Assembly: GCA_026706165.1 (NCBI GenBank)
Contig: JAPOZF010000320.1
Coordinates: forward strand, 1 to 18,241
Source of the DNA: Gemmatimonadota bacterium
Lineage (GTDB): Bacteria > Latescibacterota > UBA2968 > UBA8231
Direction of reading: 5' to 3'
Length of the DNA: 18,241 bases
Shown here: positions 16,945 through 18,241 of the stretch, piece by piece
How positions within the stretch are numbered: position 1 is the stretch's first letter
Layout of the letters: every line of letters begins with the position of its first letter
Position numbers and translations under genes: made by a program
The notes under the pieces: model-generated
The model's database searches: none
The model's input: only the letters and a program-made list of their open reading frames with translations
What the model was told of the DNA's origin: nothing

Positions 16945-17843
<899 letters not shown>

Positions 17844-17848
17844 AGCGC

Positions 17849-18241
17849 ATGCGACTGTCACCGAGGGAGATCGACAAGCTCGTCCTGCACGGGGCCGGCT
17901 TCGTCAGCCAGAAGCGCTACGCCCGGGGGCTGCGGCTCAACTACCCGGAGGCGGTGGCCCTGATCGCCTCGCAGCTGCTCGAGTTCATCCGCGACGGCGG
18001 CAGCGTCGCCGACCTCATGGACCGGGGCAAGCGGTTGCTCGGAACCGCCGACGTCCTGCCAGGGGTGCCGGAGATGGTGGACGAAGTGCAGGTCGAGGGG
18101 ACGTTCCCGGACGGCACCAAGCTGGTGACCGTGCACGACCCGATCTGCAGCGGGCGCGGCGACCCGCAGCTCGCCCTCCACGGGTCCGGCCGCGACCACC
18201 TCTCCCGGAGCAACTCCGGTGGAGTTGTCCGGCGACCAGGG
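17849..18241 (+). CDS. ureA: Urease gamma subunit, probably gamma-beta fusion, cut by window end
   Basis: A partial gene: 131 codons are visible and the frame stays open at the edge. Residues 1 to about 97 are a complete urease gamma domain ([60 protein letters not shown]). Free gamma subunits stop at about 100 residues, but here a linker including LALHGSG continues and reaches GGVVRRPG, which could be the start of a beta domain (compare IPGE-type openings). Fused gamma-beta chains occur in Helicobacter and, as part of larger fusions, in plants. A GGAG ribosome-binding site lies 8 nt upstream, partly inside the ATPase end. Urease splits urea to ammonia and CO2 in the cytoplasm using nickel; ureC and other accessory genes are expected downstream. 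Confidence 0.92.
   Translation, partial: MRLSPREIDKLVLHGAGFVSQKRYARGLRLNYPEAVALIASQLLEFIRDGGSVADLMDRGKRLLGTADVLPGVPEMVDEVQVEGTFPDGTKLVTVHDPICSGRGDPQLALHGSGRDHLSRSNSGGVVRRPG

Noticed and set aside
18150..18241. Frameshift in the urease gene near the window end
   Set aside because: The sequence after LALHGS is unlike a typical linker, but the frame stays open and GGVVRRPG can be read as the start of a beta domain; the window ends too soon to argue for an error.

Overview
The window reads as a high-GC Gram-negative bacterial chromosome segment, most likely a deltaproteobacterium of the Desulfuromonadales type. This is an inference from the sigma-54 enhancer-binding proteins, the TorF-type outer-membrane protein and the amtB-glnK arrangement; there is no rRNA or other direct taxonomic marker. 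Almost everything concerns nitrogen acquisition. No mobile element, tRNA, rRNA or CRISPR was seen.

Regulatory left end (1-5957). The tail of a histidine kinase overlaps an NtrC-type response regulator by 4 nt (ATGA). Next is a PTS EIIA (PtsN-like) gene behind a consensus sigma-54 promoter and an approximately 210-nt structured leader. A LOG-family nucleotide phosphoribohydrolase follows. A UVR-motif protein on the minus strand is divergent from a NifA-like (GAF, AAA+, Fis-type HTH) sigma-54 activator.

Ammonium block (5958-10706). A second consensus sigma-54 promoter drives amtB, then glnK and a TorF-family outer-membrane protein. Type I glutamine synthetase follows from its own apparent sigma-70 promoter; it carries an unusual lysine-rich N-terminal tail and ends at a strong intrinsic terminator.

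Guanidine/urea block (10707-18241). ureD lies just behind the glnA terminator. A third sigma-54 promoter then reads a tightly packed operon: a periplasmic NitT/TauT-type binding protein, a 389-aa ureohydrolase resembling the nickel guanidine hydrolase GdmH rather than agmatinase, a 623-aa protein that looks like a degenerate CbiX-type chelatase fused to DUF362, an ABC permease, an ABC ATPase, and a urease gamma(-beta) subunit cut by the window end. The inferred pathway is import of guanidine (or a related guanidino compound), hydrolysis to urea plus ammonia, urease cleavage to more ammonia, and capture by glutamine synthetase.

The strongest non-coding signal is a paired operator, approximately CKACA-N4-TGTCG. 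Two copies exactly 30 bp apart lie upstream of the amtB promoter and of the binding-protein promoter, and also upstream of the NifA-like gene. This suggests one regulator controls ammonium uptake, the guanidine/urea operon and its own synthesis. No nif genes are visible.
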